DNA from: Bacteroidetes bacterium UBA1947
Lineage (GTDB): Bacteria > Bacteroidota > Bacteroidia > Chitinophagales > Chitinophagaceae
Length of the DNA: 64,000 bases
Assembly: GCA_002336915.1 (NCBI GenBank)
Contig: DDET01000015.1
Location: 33,137-97,136, forward strand
Direction: 5' to 3'
Both the position numbers and the translations under genes were made by a program. Shown in pieces: positions 27,072-36,362 of the stretch; positions within the stretch are counted from its first letter, which is position 1, and every line of letters begins with the position of its first letter. The notes beneath the pieces are model-generated. The model saw only the letters and a list, made by a program, of their open reading frames with translations, was not told the DNA's origin and ran no database searches.

Positions 27072-29399
27072 ATGACTAAAAACTACTACCATCTTAAGAG
27101 GTTACTTATCGTATCCCTATTTGTGCTCCTAACAGGCTCTGCCTATTCGACACCCTATTATGTTGTTAACAACAATCCATGGCAACAAAACTTCAACGAC
27201 TCGGCCATGGACCATGTATATGGCCCCGGCTACTGGACCTTAGCAAATTACAACACACCTGCGGCCACCATATTTGCTCCTACTACACCTTTTGTGATGC
27301 TTGAAGGAAGTGACGCCAATGCAGCCGCCCTCGACACATTTCTTATGGTCAACCAGGCCATTATAGAAAATTGGGTCAGCTTTGGCGGCAAGCTATTCAT
27401 CAATGCGGCCCCAAATGTGGGTGATACCATCGAGTGCGGCTTTGGCGGTACCCTACTCAGGTACCCCAACTATTTTTCCACAGGTACCGCGGTCGATCCT
27501 AACGATACTATTTTCCAGGGCCCTTTTACTCCGGTAGCTACAAGCTATTCAGGAAACTATATGGGGCACGCATTCGTTAGCGGTACGAACCTTGATAGCC
27601 TGATGTACGGTGCAAACCCGGCAGATTTGGTGTTAGCACGGAAGAATTGGGGAGCAGGTACCGTATACTTTGGTGGCCTCACCCAGCCTAATTTTTGGTC
27701 ACCTGTATTGGAAGGAGAGAACCTATGGTACAACATATTCCATTGCGCATCTACGCCAACGGCACCTACCGATACAGGTGTGCTGGATAGTTTCGTCGTT
27801 TTTGCAAGCAATAATTGTACGCCACTTCAGCTCATTGTTAAAACGGTCAATTACTATCCCGGCATGACGGTGGAGACTTTTTTCGGTGATAATACAAGCA
27901 CTATATCTGCTGTTGGCCCTGCACTGCCTACGGGCGGTACCGTTGTTATCAACCACCCTTATACCAGTTCCGGCACCTATACCATCAAGCAAGTATTATA
28001 CAATGGAGTTACCGTAGTCGATTCGCTTGAATTTTCCTACGCCTTCGAAGTATGTAATTCAATACAGGTATCCTTTTACTACGATGGCAACAACAACTGC
28101 GTGCAGGATGCCGGCGAATTCCTGGTCGGCCAGCCTTCGTTGACTGAGGTGGATTCGAACAACGTACCAATAGACACAATATCCGCGCTTGGTGGCTTTT
28201 ATTATATCGAGCATGGCAGCCTGGGCGATATCTTCACCTTCAAGCCAATTTCGATCAATGGGTACTATGTCACCTGCCCGGTATTGCCACAGCTTAATGA
28301 TACCCTTGATATAGGTAACAACGCGCCACTTAAGTTTGGTGTCGACTGCCTTACAGGTAGCAGTTTTGATCTTGCTATCACCGCCGGTATCAATTCCTGT
28401 ACGCTGCATGCGAGTACCGGCTCAGTGGCAAGTAATGGCTACTGCGCACCTCAAAATGCAACAGTTACAATGACCTTTAGTCCAAAGTATACATTTAATA
28501 GCTCTATACCCGTGCCTACTTCCGTTGTTGGCCAGACTATTACCTGGAATTTCGCCAGCCTTTCCAGCTACTATTCGCCTTACATAGCCGTGAACCTGGA
28601 TGCCGCAGGGCCTCCTCTTGTAGCCGGCGATACTGTTCACTATACATATACTATAACGCCAACGGCAGGTGATACTGATGCTACGAACAATACACTGGTG
28701 ATAGTTGACACCGTTTTGGCCGCATTTGACCCCAACCATATCTCCGTGTCTCCGCAAGGTTATATTATGGCAGGCACCCAACTGACATACGATATAGAAT
28801 TTGAGAACGTTGGGAATGCCCCCGCCAAAAATGTTTACGTGCTGGACTCACTGCCCGACCAGGTGGATGTGAACAGCCTGCGCATGGTAAGCGCCAGCAA
28901 TGAGATGATGATCTCTATGCTGCATAATGGCCCGCACAACGTGGTTAAGTTCGAGTTCCCTAATATCAATCTAAAGGACAGTGTGCATTTCCCGCACGAC
29001 TGTACCGGTATGTTCACTTACACTATCAAGACTAAGACAGGGCTGCCATTTGGTACTACTATCGACAACAGGGCGGGCATCTACTTCGATAATAACGCTG
29101 TAGTAATGACCAATACCGTACGGAACATAATAGGTTTCCCAACGCAAGTGAACGGGATTGGTAGCGATAAGGCAGTGCAGATATATCCTAACCCGGCGAG
29201 CACCGAACTGACCATTAAGACGGCAAACAATACTTACACATCATTCACCATCTCAAACAATATAGGCCAGGTAATGCTCCAGCAGGACATCACAAATGCA
29301 CAAACAAAAGTGAATGTAAAGAACCTGCCTGCAGGTATGTACTTTATAAACCTTGTAGGTGCCAACGGAAATGAAGTGCGGAGGTTTATGAAGATGTAA
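27072..29399 (+). CDS. Secreted T9SS type A protein with DUF7619-like repeat domain (tandem paralogue 2)
   Basis: 775 aa from the ATG at 27072, which opens a regular signal peptide MTKNYYHLKRLLIVSLFVLL...AYS; a frame extension of 7 codons is possible but would cover the -7 box. Same architecture as the preceding gene: NNPWQ near the N-terminus, a PKD-like section, FDPNHISVSPQGYIMAGT repeat domain and a type A tail (IYPNPASTELTI ... GMYFINLVG). The two genes are direct duplicates that have diverged, most strongly conserved in the last 250 residues. Probably surface-exposed adhesins; no enzymatic motif was recognised. Confidence 0.83.
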   Translation: MTKNYYHLKRLLIVSLFVLLTGSAYSTPYYVVNNNPWQQNFNDSAMDHVYGPGYWTLANYNTPAATIFAPTTPFVMLEGSDANAAALDTFLMVNQAIIENWVSFGGKLFINAAPNVGDTIECGFGGTLLRYPNYFSTGTAVDPNDTIFQGPFTPVATSYSGNYMGHAFVSGTNLDSLMYGANPADLVLARKNWGAGTVYFGGLTQPNFWSPVLEGENLWYNIFHCASTPTAPTDTGVLDSFVVFASNNCTPLQLIVKTVNYYPGMTVETFFGDNTSTISAVGPALPTGGTVVINHPYTSSGTYTIKQVLYNGVTVVDSLEFSYAFEVCNSIQVSFYYDGNNNCVQDAGEFLVGQPSLTEVDSNNVPIDTISALGGFYYIEHGSLGDIFTFKPISINGYYVTCPVLPQLNDTLDIGNNAPLKFGVDCLTGSSFDLAITAGINSCTLHASTGSVASNGYCAPQNATVTMTFSPKYTFNSSIPVPTSVVGQTITWNFASLSSYYSPYIAVNLDAAGPPLVAGDTVHYTYTITPTAGDTDATNNTLVIVDTVLAAFDPNHISVSPQGYIMAGTQLTYDIEFENVGNAPAKNVYVLDSLPDQVDVNSLRMVSASNEMMISMLHNGPHNVVKFEFPNINLKDSVHFPHDCTGMFTYTIKTKTGLPFGTTIDNRAGIYFDNNAVVMTNTVRNIIGFPTQVNGIGSDKAVQIYPNPASTELTIKTANNTYTSFTISNNIGQVMLQQDITNAQTKVNVKNLPAGMYFINLVGANGNEVRRFMKM

Positions 29400-29431
29400 G
29401 AAGGGTATTGAATACCTCTGAATATATAGAG

Positions 29432-29463
29432 AGCGGGTAGCACGGAGGCTGCCCGCTTTTTTT
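29432..29463 (+). terminator. Terminator upstream of rimM
   Basis: AGCGGGTAGC and GCTGCCCGCT pair with one mismatch around ACGGAG, followed by a run of T. Confidence 0.8.
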
Positions 29464-29478
29464 ATAGAGAAAAATAGT

Positions 29479-29498
29479 CCCTTTAGGGCTTATCTTTG
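29479..29498 (+). promoter_or_regulatory. Palindrome plus TATCTTTG box before rimM
   Basis: AGTCCCTTTAGGGCT followed directly by TATCTTTG (29491-29498), 8 nt before the rimM ATG. Same layout as before marC. Confidence 0.5.
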
Positions 29499-29506
29499 CA
29501 GCCCAA

Positions 29507-30016
29507 ATGTTACGAATAGGAAAAATAGTGGCCACGCATGGCCTCACTGGTTCAGTGATCATGACGCATATAATCGGCCATTCAAAATGGCTGAAGAAAG
29601 AGGACATATTGTTCGTGGAGATGAATAAGGACAGCCGGATACCTTTCTTTATTACCGAGCTGAAGGCACCGAAGGAAGGAGAATACGTGCTGAACTTCGA
29701 GGATACAAAGACAGTAGAAGCTGCGCGCAAGCTGGTTGGCAAGCATGTGTACGTAAACGAAGATGTGCTGGCAAAGCACGCTACCGATTCACCACTGCTC
29801 TGGATAGGCTTCAAGGTAATAGACAAAACCGGTGGTGACCTTGGCCCGATAGAAGATATCATGCAAACTGCTTCCCAATGGCTGGCAAAGCTTACTTATA
29901 AAGGCAAGGAAGTGTTGCTGCCGCTCATTGAGCAGACCATTGAAGGGGTAGACCTGAAAAAGAAGATCCTCCATATGGACCTGCCCGACGGCCTGCTGGA
30001 AGTATATTTAGGATAG
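29507..30016 (+). CDS. rimM: Ribosome maturation factor RimM
   Basis: 169 aa. RimM binds ribosomal protein S19 and helps mature the 30S head. The N-terminal barrel begins with the typical IGKIVATHGLTGSV, and the C-terminal PRC-barrel has the DLGPIEDIMQTASQW and LLPLIEQTI motifs. First gene of rimM-trmD-rplS, a conserved translation cluster; here the 16S protein gene rpsP is missing from the front. The leader appears to be only a few nucleotides long. Confidence 0.95.
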   Translation: MLRIGKIVATHGLTGSVIMTHIIGHSKWLKKEDILFVEMNKDSRIPFFITELKAPKEGEYVLNFEDTKTVEAARKLVGKHVYVNEDVLAKHATDSPLLWIGFKVIDKTGGDLGPIEDIMQTASQWLAKLTYKGKEVLLPLIEQTIEGVDLKKKILHMDLPDGLLEVYLG

Positions 30017-30061
30017 TGGAAGGACTTACGACTTTCTACTTAAGACTTACGACTGAAGAAA

Positions 30062-30751
30062 ATGAGAATAGACATCATAACCGTATTGCCGGAGCTCCTG
30101 TTAAGCCCCTTTAGCCACTCTATCATGAAGAGGGCACAGGCCAGGGGCTTGCTGGAAGTGCATACCCACAACCTGCGCGACCATACCCCCTATAAGCAGG
30201 GGCAGGTAGATGATTACCAGTTTGGCGGTGGGGCAGGTATGGTCATGATGCCGGAGCCATTAGCTATACTCATAGAAAAGCTACAGGCCGACAGAAAATA
30301 CGATGAAATAATATATATGACCCCGGACGGCAAACTCTTCGACCAGAAAATGGCCAATAAGCTCTCATTGAAGGGAAATATTATGATCATTTGTGGGCAT
30401 TATAAGGGTATCGATGAGCGCATCAGGGAGCATTTTGTCACCATGGAGATATCCATTGGTGACTATGTGCTGAGCGGGGGAGAACTGGCCGCCGCAGTGG
30501 TGGTAGATGCTATAGGCAGGCTGTTGCCGGGAGTACTCAACGACGAAACCTCGGCCCTCTTCGATTCCTTCCAGGACGGGCTGTTGGCCCCGCCCGTGTA
30601 CACCCGCCCCGCTGATTTCAGGGGCTGGAAAGTGCCCGATATCCTGCTTTGCGGCGACCCTAAAAAGGTAGAGGCATGGCGCCACGAGGAGTCGCTGAAG
30701 CGCACCGAAGAGCGGCGCCCCGGCCTGCTGGAAGATGATGGCAAAGAATAA
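30062..30751 (+). CDS. trmD: tRNA (guanine-N1)-methyltransferase
   Basis: 229 aa SPOUT methyltransferase that makes m1G37 in tRNAs with a G36. The trefoil-knot signature is present: IICGHYKGIDERI and SIGDYVLSGGELAA, with the C-terminal domain ending in the ERRPGLL motif. It lies 45 nt after rimM and 66 nt before rplS in the usual order. Confidence 0.97.
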   Translation: MRIDIITVLPELLLSPFSHSIMKRAQARGLLEVHTHNLRDHTPYKQGQVDDYQFGGGAGMVMMPEPLAILIEKLQADRKYDEIIYMTPDGKLFDQKMANKLSLKGNIMIICGHYKGIDERIREHFVTMEISIGDYVLSGGELAAAVVVDAIGRLLPGVLNDETSALFDSFQDGLLAPPVYTRPADFRGWKVPDILLCGDPKKVEAWRHEESLKRTEERRPGLLEDDGKE

Positions 30752-30763
30752 GCCAGAAATATT

Positions 30764-30794
30764 TTTGTTATCACAACATTTTACCTTAATTTTG
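30764..30794 (+). promoter_or_regulatory. Promoter of rplS, near-ideal Bacteroidota consensus
   Basis: TTTG (30764-30767), a 19-nt spacer and TAATTTTG (30787-30794) match the TTTG-N19-TAnnTTTG housekeeping consensus. rplS can thus be transcribed independently of rimM-trmD. The leader is about 20 nt. Confidence 0.7.
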
Positions 30795-30817
30795 CCCTCC
30801 CAAAACAATAGTAAACA

Positions 30818-31177
30818 ATGGAAGCTTTAGCTTTTGTACACGAGCAACTGACAGGTAAGAAGGAATTCCCGAAGTTTAAAGCGGGTGATAATATTACCGT
30901 TAATTATAAGATCATTGAAGGTGCTAAGGAACGTATCCAGTCTTTCAAAGGCGATTGCCTGAAACGCCAGGGCCGCGGTTTTACCCAGACCTTCACCGTG
31001 CGTAAGATGAGTGATGGCATAGGCGTTGAGCGTCTGTTCCCTTTATTCTCGCCAAACATCGAGTCTATCGTACTGAACAAAGCAGGCCGTGTTCGCCGTG
31101 CTAAACTGTTCTACCTGCGCACACGTAGCGGTAAGTCTGCACGTATCAAAGAAAAGAAGCAAATACACCACGCATAA
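30818..31177 (+). CDS. rplS: 50S ribosomal protein L19
   Basis: 119 aa, typical length. The family signature GIGVERLFPLFSPNIESI is visible at about residues 67-84, followed by the basic RVRRAKLFYLR segment. L19 sits at the 30S-50S interface. Own promoter upstream and a perfect hairpin terminator downstream. Confidence 0.97.
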   Translation: MEALAFVHEQLTGKKEFPKFKAGDNITVNYKIIEGAKERIQSFKGDCLKRQGRGFTQTFTVRKMSDGIGVERLFPLFSPNIESIVLNKAGRVRRAKLFYLRTRSGKSARIKEKKQIHHA

Positions 31178-31200
31178 TATTTTCTGTTTACAGGATATAA

Positions 31201-31232
31201 AAAAGTACCGCGATATCGCGGTACTTTTTTTA
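31201..31232 (+). terminator. Terminator after rplS
   Basis: GTACCGCGATATCGCGGTAC is a perfect palindrome (10-bp stem at most) flanked by A and T runs, so it could work in both directions. Confidence 0.9.
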
Positions 31233-31256
31233 GTATACAGTTATTCCGCTCAAAGA

Positions 31257-31290
31257 AAAGCCCCCTCGGTTAACCGAAGGGGCTCTTTAG
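31257..31290 (-). terminator. Terminator after the M1 peptidase gene
   Basis: AGCCCCCTCGG and CCGAAGGGGCT pair (one bulge) around TTAA; on the minus strand the stem is followed by TTTTC-rich sequence. A second GC-rich palindrome follows at 31301-31318. Confidence 0.7.
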
Positions 31291-31327
31291 TTTACATAGT
31301 CCCCGCCTTAAGGCCGGGAGGTGGTAT

Positions 31328-34324
31328 TTAATTAGACATGTTCTTTATCAGTTTGGATGGGCTCTTCAGCCAATCTATATTTTGCAGCTGCAGGCTGAAG
31401 ACAATGCTGTTCTGTAATACTTTGCCGCCATACATGCTCTTCGCATACTCACGGAAGTCTTTGCTCATTACCAGTGGCAAATATACTTTTACAATGTCAT
31501 AAAACAAATGAGCTTCCACCCCTCCGTCAAAAATAAATTTATTGCCGCTGGGGTTTTGCTGGGTAGCATTGGCATAAGTGCCTGCATCCAGGAACAGGCG
31601 TATGTAGGGTATCTTCGGGATGTCGCTCTCCAGGTTCACTGCTGCCAGCCAGTTGTCATTGCGGCCTATAGGGCTTGAATATTGTGGGGTAGGTACTTTA
31701 AAGCCACCCTCGCGGGTTGATACCTGGTGTGCTGCAAAGCCTGTTTGTTCGCTGCGGCCTATATAGGTGTCATCATACAGGTAATCATTGCTGCCTGTAT
31801 AGGTACTGTTCAGGTAGTACCTGCTTGCTACTGCGGGGTTATTGGCCAGGTCAAAGAACTTGCCGAAGTAGCCCCTTACGTACAGCGCCTTGTGCTTCAC
31901 CATGTAGTCTATACGCAGGTGTCCCTCAATATTTATCTTGGCAAAATCTGCACCCAGCTGGCCTTCCACGCTATAGTCGAAAGGATTGAAGGTGCGGCTG
32001 TTGTCGTGCTTGTAGTTTAGGAGTCCGTATACTTTTTGCTGACTGCCCATGCCTGGCTTATACAGGCTGTCTGCAGGGTCCAGGTTGAAGTTGAATACGT
32101 CTTCGTGTATGCCATAGCCTTTCAGGGTAAGCGTGCGCGTTACCGGGCTGCGCAGGTCATGCTCATCAAAGGTGAAGTGTAGTGACGGTGCAACTTTAAT
32201 ATAGCGTGCGTATAGCGGATTAGCTATATTCTGGCTGGTTGTGTTGTAGTCAAAGCTCTTGCATTCTGCCTGCAGCGTTATGTCCTTGAACAGGCCATGC
32301 GTATACCATATATAGCTCATTGTACCTGTACCGGTAAACTGTCCCGACTTAAAGCCATACATAGGCGCCAGTGCATAGCGGAACCTGTTCTCGGGTACGG
32401 TAATGTTGTGGAATAGTAGTCCTAGCTGGAAGCCATCATAGTTGTTAACCCCAATGGCCGGCGCTATGAATATCTTCTCCTTATAGGCCCTGTTAAGCCC
32501 GGCAAATGCTGCCAGCTTTATGCCTTTGTGGTTGCTGTTGTTCGCTCTTTTTATATCGGGTATATCGTTGGCCACTTTTATAGTTGTCCAGTTGGTAGCG
32601 GGTACTGTTACTGTAGTACTGCCTGTAAAAGGCTGCGACCATCCGCTGGCTACCAGGCTGTCTTTTATATAGGCGTCTATCCGCACAGGCGCATTCACAC
32701 CGCTCTTATTGCGCACGGTCACTTCTGTATTGCCATTGTTCTTGCGTATGCCCCGTAATGCATAGTCTATTCGCTTATCGGTATTCAGTATGTCTTTAAA
32801 GAACCAATCCAGCGATTTATCACTGTGTTTTTGCATTATGTCGCGGAGGTCTTCGGGGTAAGGGTGTTTGTACTGCCATGTGTTATAGTACTCGTGCATG
32901 CCACTTTCAAAGTTGTCCTCACCCATATATTGCTCCAGCCATTTCAACATCAGCCCTGTTTTAAAATATACATCGCCGCCGTAGTTCAGGTTGGTAAAGT
33001 TGGTTGAGGTCTGCTCAATTGCCTGGTCGGTGCGTACCGATGCTTCTTCGTAATACAGCTGGTCTTCAAGATCGCTGCTTAGGTTTATGCCCAAGCCCTT
33101 AGCTTTGGTCTTTATTGTTTCCTTGCCTATTGCATCCACCGTTTTGTGCTCGTAAAAAGTATTGATGCCCTCGTCCATCCAAGCGTGGTCGCGCTCATTG
33201 GTGGCCAGTATACCCTGGAACCAATTGTGCCCCGCTTCATGTACCACTACCGTTTGCAATGCCGAGGATGCGTCCCTGTCGATGATAGTAACAGTAGGGT
33301 ATTCCATACCACCACCTGCATGCATATCACCTTCCACTGCTTTCATGGTCATGTAGGGGTAAGTGCCTACGTACTTGCCGTAGTGGTGCACGGTTGCCTT
33401 CAGGTAGTCAGTGCCCTTCAGCCAGTTCTTTTTGCTCTCGGGCAGGAAGGCAGTGTATAGCAACACCCCCGTTCTTCTTTCCGCTATATAGGCTGTGTCT
33501 TTTCTTACTATCCAGCGCTTGTCCGCAAACCACGCAAAGTCATGTATATTATTCTCATGGTAGTGTAGGGTCTTCATTTCATCGCTGCTGGCCGGCCAGC
33601 TTTTTTTATACAGGGTATCGCTGGGCAGCGGGAGCCCGGCAAGGCTGTCCAGCCATTTCACTTCTGCTGCATCATTACAGTTGCCGGTGGCCATTACAAT
33701 GTAGTTCTTAGGCAAGGTTATCGTCACGTCATAAACACCCACCTCGCTATAAAATTCCCCCTGGTCCAGGTAGGGTATGGGGTGCCAGCCTTTACGGTCG
33801 TACACCGCCGGCTTGGGGAACCATTGCGATATAAAGTAAGCCTGTTTGGTATGTCCCAGCCTCGAAAATTCTTTAGGTATCTTAACCCGGAATGGGGTAG
33901 TAAGGTGGATGCGACCACCGGGCAGCAATGGTTTCAGCAGGTCTATGCGCGCTACATCAGGCATCATTTCGGTGTAGTGGTATTCTACGTTCTGCCCTTC
34001 GATTGTGAACTGCAGGCTGTCCATATAACCGCGGTCTTTTGCTTTTGCGTAATAGAAATCGGTCTTGCCGTTCTGTACCTGCTGCTCTGCAAAGGGAGTA
34101 TGATCGTGCTCATAAGCATTTGGCCATAGATGCACATAAATATACAGCAGTGTATCGGGCGAGCTGTTTGTATAATCCAGCTCTTCGTAGCCATGCAGGA
34201 AGTGGTGCTTATCATCCAGGGTCACCTCCAGTTTGGTATCTACATGTTGCTGCCAATAGGGCCCGGCAATCATCTTGTCGCCTATAAATATTGATAGCAA
34301 TAATATAAGTGCGTATTTCATCAT
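31328..34324 (-). CDS. M1 family metallopeptidase, exported
   Basis: 998 aa with signal peptide (MMKYALILLLSIFIGDKMIAG). Aminopeptidase N-type motifs: the exopeptidase GGMEYP at about 338-343, zinc motif HEAGHNW (His362, Glu363, His366) and Glu385 in the following WMDEGINTFYE. The M1 core is about 550 aa; the C-terminal 400 residues are beta-rich and extend the family length, perhaps an outer-membrane-associated or beta-barrel region (repeated GYG/YF patterns, a final aromatic strand VFSLQLQNIDW). Release of N-terminal amino acids from peptides in the periplasm is the inferred role. Single gene. Confidence 0.9.
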   Translation of the reverse strand: MMKYALILLLSIFIGDKMIAGPYWQQHVDTKLEVTLDDKHHFLHGYEELDYTNSSPDTLLYIYVHLWPNAYEHDHTPFAEQQVQNGKTDFYYAKAKDRGYMDSLQFTIEGQNVEYHYTEMMPDVARIDLLKPLLPGGRIHLTTPFRVKIPKEFSRLGHTKQAYFISQWFPKPAVYDRKGWHPIPYLDQGEFYSEVGVYDVTITLPKNYIVMATGNCNDAAEVKWLDSLAGLPLPSDTLYKKSWPASSDEMKTLHYHENNIHDFAWFADKRWIVRKDTAYIAERRTGVLLYTAFLPESKKNWLKGTDYLKATVHHYGKYVGTYPYMTMKAVEGDMHAGGGMEYPTVTIIDRDASSALQTVVVHEAGHNWFQGILATNERDHAWMDEGINTFYEHKTVDAIGKETIKTKAKGLGINLSSDLEDQLYYEEASVRTDQAIEQTSTNFTNLNYGGDVYFKTGLMLKWLEQYMGEDNFESGMHEYYNTWQYKHPYPEDLRDIMQKHSDKSLDWFFKDILNTDKRIDYALRGIRKNNGNTEVTVRNKSGVNAPVRIDAYIKDSLVASGWSQPFTGSTTVTVPATNWTTIKVANDIPDIKRANNSNHKGIKLAAFAGLNRAYKEKIFIAPAIGVNNYDGFQLGLLFHNITVPENRFRYALAPMYGFKSGQFTGTGTMSYIWYTHGLFKDITLQAECKSFDYNTTSQNIANPLYARYIKVAPSLHFTFDEHDLRSPVTRTLTLKGYGIHEDVFNFNLDPADSLYKPGMGSQQKVYGLLNYKHDNSRTFNPFDYSVEGQLGADFAKINIEGHLRIDYMVKHKALYVRGYFGKFFDLANNPAVASRYYLNSTYTGSNDYLYDDTYIGRSEQTGFAAHQVSTREGGFKVPTPQYSSPIGRNDNWLAAVNLESDIPKIPYIRLFLDAGTYANATQQNPSGNKFIFDGGVEAHLFYDIVKVYLPLVMSKDFREYAKSMYGGKVLQNSIVFSLQLQNIDWLKSPSKLIKNMSN

Positions 34325-34440
34325 GCGAATGTAAGGAAAAGCCTTAAACGCTTTCCGGCCAAATATTTAGCTATGTTTATTTAATTTTTCATCGTAGCTT
34401 GTGAACGCTTTCTAGCAATATACCTCTTAAAAATTGTGTT

Positions 34441-34911
34441 ATGAACCTGTTTGTAGGTAATCTAAGCCCTGAAACAAGCGAAAGTAGTTTAAGGAACTTA
34501 TTTAAAGAGTTTGGTGAGATCGTATCTGTGAAGATCATTATCGATGCGGCCACAGGCTTACCCAAAGGATTCGGCTTTGTAGAGATGGCCGATAAATTCC
34601 ATTCTTACGATGCTGTTGACAACCTGGATATGACCTTTTTTGAGGGCAGCATTATCTCGGTAAAAGAAGCTAAACAGAACAGCAAGTCCGGTGGTGGCGG
34701 CGGCAACCGTTTTGGCGGCGGTGGTGGTGGTAACCGTTTCGGCGGTGGTAGTGGCGGCAATCGCTTTGGCGGTGGCGGCGGTGGTAACCGCAGCGGTGGC
34801 AGCAGCAGTGGTGGTGGCGGTGGTAATCGCTACAGCGGCGGCGGCAGCAGGCCAAGCAGCGGCTTCAATAAACCGAGCGGAGGTTTCAACAAGCCTTTCA
34901 ATTCGCAATAG
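34441..34911 (+). CDS. RNA-binding protein: RRM domain plus glycine-rich tail
   Basis: 156 aa. One RRM at residues 1-82 with RNP2 (LFVGNL, residues 3-8) and RNP1 (KGFGFVEM, about 41-48), both with the aromatic residues for RNA stacking. The tail has four GGGGGNRF/S-type repeats and resembles plant and cyanobacterial cold-induced RNA-binding proteins. Such proteins are common in Bacteroidota and probably act as RNA chaperones. The gene has its own terminator. Confidence 0.92.
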   Translation: MNLFVGNLSPETSESSLRNLFKEFGEIVSVKIIIDAATGLPKGFGFVEMADKFHSYDAVDNLDMTFFEGSIISVKEAKQNSKSGGGGGNRFGGGGGGNRFGGGSGGNRFGGGGGGNRSGGSSSGGGGGNRYSGGGSRPSSGFNKPSGGFNKPFNSQ

Positions 34912-34936
34912 TTTTTTACTGTACATATTTTTGATG

Positions 34937-34973
34937 ATAGTGTCAGCCCAATGGGTGTGACACTATTTTTTTT
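34937..34973 (+). terminator. Terminator after the RRM gene
   Basis: ATAGTGTCA and TGACACTAT form a perfect 9-bp stem around a 12-nt loop, followed by eight T. Confidence 0.9.
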
Positions 34974-35089
34974 GCCAGTACTTTTCATACAATGGCTTCC
35001 GCCTGGGTCGGGACGGGTATGGATTGACTATGCAGGTAGAACTATGATTCGCTTGATTTTAAAGATTATCATGTTTGCCGGCGACTGTG

Positions 35090-35113
35090 CAATGACTATA
35101 CATTGACTATGCT
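35090..35113. repeat. CAATGACTAT-A-CATTGACTATGC repeat, copy 1
   Basis: The 24 bases differ by only one or two positions from the minus strand of 55523-55546. Another related TTGACTATGC lies at 35024. The motif contains two directly repeated TGACTATGC-like halves. Confidence 0.55.
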
Positions 35114-35161
35114 CTTGCCGCGATGACATAGTGGGATAAACAAGCGGCTAAGGCATAAAAT

Positions 35162-35200
35162 AAAAAGCATCCCGCAAATAGTTTGCGGGATGCTTTTTTA
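35162..35200. terminator. Bidirectional terminator beside the small lipoprotein gene
   Basis: GCATCCCGCAAA-TAG-TTTGCGGGATGC is a perfect 12-bp stem flanked by A and T tracts on both sides. Confidence 0.9.
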
Positions 35201-35210
35201 TTTCGTTTTC

Positions 35211-35423
35211 TTAATTTGTTATTACACAGCTTGTGCCTTCAACAGGTTTCTCGTAGCTGGTACACCAGTTCTTTGCATCTTTCTTAGAACGGTATATACC
35301 CGACAGATGTTCTGTCTCGATATTCATGTATGTGCAGGTACATACGTACTGCCTCTTCTGGCATGAGCTAAGGGAGGCTACACATATGCAGCTCGCTATT
35401 CCGGCTATTATCAGTTTTTTCAT
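35211..35423 (-). CDS. Small cysteine-rich lipoprotein, unrecognised
   Basis: 70 aa from the ATG at 35423, chosen because it starts a lipoprotein signal MKKLIIAGIASCICVASLSSC; a longer frame reaching 35531 adds implausible residues. The mature part is about 50 aa with further Cys (CTCTYMN, WCTSYEK, CVITN), so internal disulfides are likely. Monocistronic with its own terminator. Function unknown. Confidence 0.7.
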   Translation of the reverse strand: MKKLIIAGIASCICVASLSSCQKRQYVCTCTYMNIETEHLSGIYRSKKDAKNWCTSYEKPVEGTSCVITN

Positions 35424-35569
35424 AAACATGGGGGCAATTATGTGATCGAACACACAATATAAATAATAAAAATTAAAACAAAAAGAGCCGGTTTTATTAT
35501 TATTTCTGCAGGATAGCGTGCAATGAGCCATGGTAGCGGGGTTATTTGTCCGTATTTTTTACCGGTCAT

Positions 35570-36184
35570 TTACCTGTTTTTCCGCAGGCACCATGTGGTC
35601 ATGCAGCGCATGTCCTGTACATTGGTGGTCTTTATGGGCTCAAATAATTCTGCCCCCAGTTCTTTGGTGTATTGCAGCAGCGCCTGCTCGTCTGCAAGAT
35701 ACCTGTCGCTGCCATCAGGCAGGTGAAAGCGCCCGTTGCCAATATCCTTTATCAAAAACTCGATGCCGATGCTTGAGGCCAGCCTTGTAAACAGGAAGCC
35801 GCCGGGTTTTAGCACCCTCCATAGGCTATGCAGCATTTTTTCAAAATGCTGTTTGTTCTTAGCAAAGTGCAGTACCGCGCTGCAAACGACAAGATCAAAG
35901 CTCGAATCCTTATAAGGCAGGTCTTCTACCGGCGCCTGTACAAAATTCTCAAGGGGGTTAGTGGGTGCCAGTTGCTGCGATAGCTCCTTGATCGCCGCTA
36001 TGCTGTCTGCCTTTTGATCGGCCCCGGATACCTCATAGCCATTGCGCAAAAAATAAACCATGTTCCTGCCGGTACCACAACCTGCATCCAATACCGACTT
36101 GCAATTATCAAATCGACCCTTCAGCAATTGATCAAAAAGGTAGATGTCTATATCACCGAATGTTTCCTTTAGCGTATTCTTCAT
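35570..36184 (-). CDS. Class I SAM-dependent methyltransferase
   Basis: 204 aa from the ATG at 36184 (MKNTLKETF); an extension of 27 codons to 36265 is open but contains no conserved sequence. SAM-binding motif I VLDAGCGTGRN, motif II acidic residue in GADQKADS, and motif IV region FDLVVCSAVLHF are visible, as in methyltransferase type 11/25 domains. The substrate cannot be told. Transcribed away from the T9SS gene at 36363. Confidence 0.88.
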   Translation of the reverse strand: MKNTLKETFGDIDIYLFDQLLKGRFDNCKSVLDAGCGTGRNMVYFLRNGYEVSGADQKADSIAAIKELSQQLAPTNPLENFVQAPVEDLPYKDSSFDLVVCSAVLHFAKNKQHFEKMLHSLWRVLKPGGFLFTRLASSIGIEFLIKDIGNGRFHLPDGSDRYLADEQALLQYTKELGAELFEPIKTTNVQDMRCMTTWCLRKNR

Positions 36185-36362
36185 CTCGCTGTTAAGGTAA
36201 GAAAAGTACAGGTAGCAAACTTGCATCGCAAAAAAGGGGTAATGATCCACCCAAAAATCCCCCATTTGCTATTATCCTTGTCCCTCTTTTTTTACGTCTA
36301 CACTATAGCAGGTGCTGTATCCACCTGCCGCAACCTCTTGTTTAACACTAAATCAAATTAAA

